Shown piece after piece: positions 59,113 through 64,000 of a stretch of DNA of 64,000 nt (within the stretch, counting starts at the first letter, position 1; every line of letters starts with the position of its first letter). Below the pieces are notes generated by a model, which had not been told where the DNA came from, searched no databases, and saw only the letters and a program-made list of their open reading frames with translations. The position numbers were made by a program, and so were the translations under genes. Source of the stretch: Spisula solida (taxonomy: Eukaryota > Mollusca > Bivalvia > Venerida > Mactridae); contig OX365948.1 of the NCBI GenBank assembly GCA_947247005.1, forward strand, positions 42,474,601 to 42,538,600, written 5' to 3'.

Positions 59113-60771
59113 ATGAAGACGATAGAGGAAGAGGACGATTCGGGTATCCGGCTGCATACCAACAGCTGTGACAAGCTTTATCGTTGGTCCATGTGGAGAA
59201 TGTATCTCAATGAAGAGTTGTCACGTGTTATCACCTCGAGATATGATCTATCTGACCAATCAAAATCGATAAACAAAGTGACGACACCGTATCTTAGGCA
59301 TCGTGATGGTGTCAAATATGGTCGACACATGAAAAGGTTGTTTCAGAAGAACGTAAGCAGTACCAATTCCCTCGATATTCTACCAGATAATATGTATCTA
59401 GTGTATGGGTTACCACGGGCGTCCATACATAACGTACCAGAAGAAGTGAAGAAACTACACAAATCAGTTAAACCGAGTCAAACATACTCCAGTAATGGAC
59501 AAAAGGACACATCGTCTTCCGTCGAGTATGCAGATGCAGGTGAACAGATAACTAAAATGTTTGAGTTTGTAACATCAGACTTCACTAAAGGTGACGTCAG
59601 TCAATTGACGTTTAGAAAACTTGGTGGAAATAAACCGCGAGTTGGTATTGAACAAAATGGTAACGTGCAATCACATTCACAGGAACATAGCAGAACTTTT
59701 AGAAGAAAGATGGCTTTACCCAGCGAAGATATACCAGAAAGAAATGGCAACTTACAATCACAAACGCGAGAACATAACAACACTATTCGAAGAAAGGTTG
59801 CTTTGCCCAGTGAAGGTGCGCCTGAAAGAAACAACGATTCTGGGACAGAAAAGATTATAACAGGTTTCCCTCTTGTGAGCAAAAGTCGATTATTTTGGGA
59901 GAGACTAGCAAGTAAGAAAACAGACATTATTGAATTGAAAAACAAAAATGGGAGAGAAAATGAGGTTAAAGCACCCCAACCCATGGTGCCACTGGCCCCA
60001 CCACCACCCGAAAAGCTAGAGAACAAACACACATACGGTATACCCCCTGCTCCAGTCATGTCTGAGAGTAAACGAACTTCACAACACGTTATACCACCAG
60101 CTCCAGTCATGTTCGATACTAAAGAAACATCACAATACACAACTCCTATCGCTGGAAATATTACAATACCACCAGCACCGGTCATGTCCGACATCAAACA
60201 AACACCACAATACGCAATACCGCCAGCTCCGGTCGTGTCGGAGATTAAACAACCGCCACATTATGCATTACTGCCGGAGCCCGCCCAACCAGTGACCAAA
60301 GTGACCAAACAAGCAACAGAAGAAGTTGTGATATCCAATGATATACTTCAGAAGCAACAAAAGTTGTTGAAAAAGACAATACCTAAAAGGACTAGTAAAG
60401 ATCTTTGGCGATCGCTACGTGATAGAAAAACAGAAATTTTGCAGCTGAGGGAAATGAATGAAAACAATGAGGATGTTACGTCAAATCACGCCAAGAAGCA
60501 TGAGAGCAAAACGAGTCAGCTCTGGGGTTTCTTATTCTCCAAGAAGAGGGAGTTAGTACAGTTGAAGCACGGGTCCAAAGGTGGCCATGAATCTGGAAAA
60601 GGACACCAACAACAGGAACGGGGAAAGAAACATCACAACACGAGCAATGACAATGCACACTCCAACGCGATTCCAAGCAATTTTGAAGACAATTTTCAAA
60701 AGGAATTGGCAGCGAAACTACGACGACGGCGGGAACAATCTGTCAACGTAATAGAATCGTCTAACCTGTGA
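59113..60771 (+). CDS. Unrecognised 552-aa proline-rich, repeat-containing protein
   Basis: An uninterrupted ORF of 553 codons with clearly protein-like composition, stop TGA at 60769. The frame stays open 12 codons upstream (from 59077), but the ATG at 59113 directly follows a strong acceptor (gttgttctcttcag). This is therefore probably the terminal exon, and earlier coding exons cannot be excluded. Residues 1-115 look partly ordered (Trp/Tyr/Leu-rich). From about 120 on it is polar and probably disordered. Features: a 29-aa tandem duplication at 182-210 and 211-239; three copies of a 19-aa motif at 258-276, 428-446 and 467-485 with core W-x-x-L-x-x-[KR]-K-x-[DE]; LAPPPPE at 294-300; four IPPAPV boxes starting at 310, 327, 352 and 369; PPHY (a PPxY, WW-type ligand) at 381-384; and a basic helix with RRRR at 537-540. 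No signal peptide or membrane segment. The proline boxes suggest a scaffold for SH3, WW or EVH1-type partners, which is inference only. Confidence 0.8.
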   Translation: MKTIEEEDDSGIRLHTNSCDKLYRWSMWRMYLNEELSRVITSRYDLSDQSKSINKVTTPYLRHRDGVKYGRHMKRLFQKNVSSTNSLDILPDNMYLVYGLPRASIHNVPEEVKKLHKSVKPSQTYSSNGQKDTSSSVEYADAGEQITKMFEFVTSDFTKGDVSQLTFRKLGGNKPRVGIEQNGNVQSHSQEHSRTFRRKMALPSEDIPERNGNLQSQTREHNNTIRRKVALPSEGAPERNNDSGTEKIITGFPLVSKSRLFWERLASKKTDIIELKNKNGRENEVKAPQPMVPLAPPPPEKLENKHTYGIPPAPVMSESKRTSQHVIPPAPVMFDTKETSQYTTPIAGNITIPPAPVMSDIKQTPQYAIPPAPVVSEIKQPPHYALLPEPAQPVTKVTKQATEEVVISNDILQKQQKLLKKTIPKRTSKDLWRSLRDRKTEILQLREMNENNEDVTSNHAKKHESKTSQLWGFLFSKKRELVQLKHGSKGGHESGKGHQQQERGKKHHNTSNDNAHSNAIPSNFEDNFQKELAAKLRRRREQSVNVIESSNL

Positions 60772-61604
60772 TTCTTTGATAGTTATTGATTGTTATGAAG
60801 CATCTTAAACAGTATACAAAATGTATTATACAAACATACAGCAATATAATTGCCTTTTACTATAAATCAGTTTTGTTATTACGTGTGCTAATATTTACAT
60901 ACAAAGGTCTTGTTTATTCGAGGTGTAAATTAATCACGGGCCTGTCCGAACTGTTCAGATTTAGTACATATTCTCACTCAGAATGTACATCATGTTCTCA
61001 CTCTAAATACGCGGCATAGTGTTATAGAGTGACCTGCTTCTTACACTACAGTCTCAACACGATGTTCAAGCACTTTGCAAAAGACTTCATCCATTAGCTT
61101 AAAGATAATAGAAAAATAGGACCGGGAAGACAGCACTAAACAGAAGAGCTCAAAATGAACACAATACAACAGTCTACAAAGACGACATACATCATTATGA
61201 CCAACCAACAAAGCAACACTCGACAGAAACTGTATACATGTCTTTCTGAAAGAAACAAATCAGTCTCGTGCTGGACCAAACTATTAAATTGCAGAATGGC
61301 ACATCCAGAATGAACACAGTTTAACAAAAAAGGCAGAGATATTTTGTTTATTAATTTTCTACGTTTAATAAAACAAACTTAATATAATATACACGTACAA
61401 TATGTACTAGTTTACACAATTTTAAGACAGTTGACTATTTCTTATGTTTGCTATACATGTACTTTACTCTTCAACGTCTGCTTCATGTATAAGTTATCGG
61501 CGTGGAAAGCTCGGAACACAGGCGCTGTTGACTAATCACATTTCTGGATTAAGGGAGACGACTGTACACAAATTTTAAGTTTTATTTGTAGTTAAGTCCC
61601 ATAA
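60772..61604 (+). other. 3' flank of the 552-aa ORF
   Basis: No further ORF of note. AATAAA at about 61366 is the first clear poly(A) signal, giving a possible ~600-bp 3' UTR. Confidence 0.4.
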
Positions 61605-61915
61605 TTATGCCCCCCCCCCATCTTTGATGAGGGGGTATATTGATGTGCACATGTAGGTATGTCTGTTTGTCGGTAAACCAAATGGTTTTCGTTCAATAAC
61701 TCAAGAACGCTTTGCCCTAGGATCTTCAAACCTTACAAGTAGGTTGGTCATCAACAGTAGATGACCCTTATTGATTTTGAGGTTAGTAGGTCAAAGGTCA
61801 CTGTGAACCTTACCATTTCCGACTTTTCAAATGGTTTCCGTTCAATAACTCAAGAACACTTTGCCCTAGGATCTTCAAACTTTACCTGGAGGTTGGTCAT
61901 CAACAGCCACCTTGT
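61605..61915 (+). repeat. Dispersed repeat, family D (copy 3)
   Basis: Starts after a C run (ATGCCCCCCCCCC) with CATCTTTGATGAGGGGGTAT. DR1 AGGTCAAAGGTCA at 61788-61800. The AATAACTCAAGAACGCTTTG block is duplicated. Confidence 0.8.
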
Positions 61916-62494
61916 CCTGACTGAGGCCACACTAAGGGGGAAATTCTTTGCTTTCCATAAAATACTGGATCTTTTTCAGCAGCTTGACTGTTTTTTCCAG
62001 TACCCTGTATTTTCTATGGTTTCACCAGGTGTTGGACTAAACGGCACAGCTGCTGAAATGGATTTTACATTTCATGGAGAGCAAATAAATTTCCCCTTAG
62101 CGGATTTCCTGTATTATACTCCTACATTGTAGTATTGATGTTTACACTTGAATAACAAAACACATGTGATACCACAGCGTATTGATGCATACAACTTTTA
62201 TCCGAGGGTGTTTTAACTTATTTCTCATATACATAATTACATGTGCATGACATATAAAACACGCGTTAAAATAATATGCGTCATTACCATGTGTGTGAAA
62301 CCCATGATGAAATAATTTCCCTGATATGCACACAAGGAAGTAGTATTTTGAAATCCTTTTTTGTATTTACCATCGCATTTATTCATGTTACACTATTGTT
62401 GAATGTGTATGCCCAGTGGTTATATTTTTTTCTAGGTTTCTGTATTTTAAGTTGTAAATCATATGAAGCAGTCAGTTCATGTTGGAAACACAAG

Positions 62495-63011
62495 GGTACT
62501 GTTTTATCAACGCACTTACGAAAATCTTAAACTTGCGCTCAAATTTTAATTCCTTACAACGCCTTTACAACCACAAATAGGACAGGTGTTGTTTATAGGT
62601 GTCTGGTGATCATTATCTAAATCATTGTTAATAATCCATATCCCAGGGGTGTCAACAGAGCAAAATTAAAAATCCTGAAATCATATGCTGCTGAACATTT
62701 TTGCCAAACAACATGCCTTCAACCACATTATTTCCATATTTAACTCACTTTTTATTGAATAAAATCCTTCAGAGCAGACTAAATTGACCATAACTTTGCC
62801 ATTTCTTGAGATATTTTTTATCAAATAACTTTTATTTTGATCTGCAATCATAGCTCTTTCAGGATAGATAAATCCGGAATTCCGGATTAATCAGGAATAT
62901 TGACACCCCTGATATCCCTTTGCCACAATTTGTAGCAGTTAAAGAATAATAAAGAATTCAAATTTGGACGTACATTTACGATTTCCGTAATTGCTTTGAT
63001 AAAACAGTACC
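62495..63011. mobile_element. Inverted-repeat element, family F (copy 4), 3-bp TSD, interrupted
   Basis: GGTACTGTTTTATCAACGCA at the left and TGCTTTGATAAAACAGTACC at the right; AAG on both sides. Split by the family G element at 62644-62911. Confidence 0.85.
62644..62911. mobile_element. hAT-like short element, family G (copy 4), 6-bp TSD, nested
   Basis: CAGGGGTGTCAA and TTGACACCCCTG ends. Target duplication ATATCC at 62638-62643 and 62912-62917, inside the family F element. Confidence 0.9.
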
Positions 63012-63204
63012 AAGACCACTGATCATTCTCCGGGCTTTTCATTTGACTCTCAAAACTGCATTTTGACCCTAAATTTGAAATGAAAAAAGTGCCAGTTTTG
63101 ACTCTTTGAAGATTTTTAAAAGTTGTCAGTCACAGCAAATTGGTTGACCAATACAAATCATCTTGCAGTATTTTGCAGAATCTTGAAAACAGGAGATGTT
63201 TGTA

Positions 63205-63590
63205 AAACATGTATGCCCTTCTTAAATGGTGAAGGTTGCAGTGACCTTGACCTTTGACCTACTGACCTCAAAATCAATAGGGGTCAGCTACTGTTGCTGA
63301 CCAACGTCTATGTAAAGTTTGAAGATCCTAGGTCAAAGCGTTCTTGAGTTATCAAAGGGAAACCATTTAAATAGTCAGAAATGGTAAAGGTCACAGTGGC
63401 CTTGACCTTTGACTTACTGACCCCAAAATTAATAGGGGTCATCTACTATTGATGACCAACCTCAATGTAAAATTTGAAGATTCTAGGTCAAAGCCTTCTC
63501 GAGTTATTGAACGGAAACCATTTTATACGACCAACATGTGCAAAGCAATATATATACCACATCATCAAAGATGGGGGCATAATTAATAGT
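63205..63590 (-). repeat. Dispersed repeat, family D (copy 4), tandemly doubled
   Basis: Two units, each with GTGACCTTTGAC-type and GATGACCAACCTC-type blocks; ends CATCAAAGATGGGGGCATAA. DR1 (on the - strand) at 63248-63260. Confidence 0.8.
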
Positions 63591-63869
63591 CAGAAGTTGT
63601 CATAATTATGCTTCATTGGATGGAGGGGGACAGGGCATAAAATCAATAAATAACACAATTTGTTCAGTGTAATGTGTATATTCATATGTCTATAAAAATG
63701 ATAAATGTACAAGGTAATGTATCCCATATAAATGTATTATATACTTTTCATAACTGTACAAAATTAATGATATATAAACTAACATACTGAACATCACGCT
63801 TATAGATATGTATGTGAATTTAAAAAGGCACATATAACAATTAATATAATAATTTGATAGAGTTCCGTA

Positions 63870-64000
63870 AAACAGTATGAGGGTCATCGGGCCCTGTATC
63901 GCTCACCTATGCACATTGATCCAGTAGACCAATACAGTCAGCAAAATAACAACTTGTCTAGTTGTCCGGGACAAGTAACTGTTGATTCGAGCAAGTAACT
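63870..64000. repeat. Partial copy of the 'caggtgagcga' dispersed repeat at the window edge
   Basis: GGTCATCGGGCCCTGTATCG then CTCACCTA resembles the reverse of the 28320-28345 end. Truncated by the window. Confidence 0.4.

Noticed and set aside
59601..60197. 198-codon ORF on the - strand
   Set aside because: Antisense shadow of the 552-aa ORF, caused by its proline-rich repeats.
61761..62132. 123-codon + strand ORF
   Set aside because: Its first half is family D repeat sequence; no homology recognised in the rest.

Overview
The window is a piece of an AT-rich, intron-rich animal genome, most likely a bivalve mollusc. Two conserved animal genes with long introns are present. The rest is dense with short non-autonomous DNA transposons, tRNA-derived SINEs and minisatellites. 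Several of the dispersed repeat types (blocks rich in GTCCGTCCG, GGTCA and 'caagggcagataactc') are of a kind I associate with bivalve genomes. There is no bacterial or organellar signature, no rRNA and no intact retrotransposon ORF.

Layout. (1) 1-18 kb, + strand: the last six coding exons of TMEM65, a mitochondrial inner-membrane protein; its first exons lie before the window. Its 8.9 kb intron holds twin 24-bp minisatellite arrays and a 32/64-bp higher-order repeat. (2) 18-31 kb: intergenic, built almost wholly of inverted-repeat elements and dispersed repeats. (3) 31.47-46.05 kb, - strand: a complete RAE1 (Gle2) mRNA-export / nuclear-pore WD40 gene in ten coding exons, predicted 374 aa, convergent with TMEM65. 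Every coding exon is a multiple of three. Several splice sites abut mobile elements or tandem repeats. (4) 46-59 kb: intergenic, with many SINEs and small inverted-repeat elements and no recognisable exon. (5) 59.11-60.77 kb, + strand: a large uninterrupted ORF encoding a 552-aa, mostly disordered protein that I do not recognise. It carries three copies of a 19-residue Trp/Leu/Lys motif, a 29-aa tandem duplication and four IPPAPV boxes. (6) 60.8-64 kb: dispersed repeats, including one transposon nested in another.

The three genes show no functional link. The points most worth following are: the orphan 552-aa protein; RAE1 splice acceptors formed by a transposon end, by a minisatellite and by a duplicated acceptor; a RAE1 exon bracketed by two same-orientation SINEs; a family of short hAT-like elements with perfect 6-bp target-site duplications; and dispersed repeats carrying perfect nuclear-receptor response elements.

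All assignments come from reading and translating the sequence by eye. No database search was run. Family names for transposons rest on terminal repeats and target duplications only.
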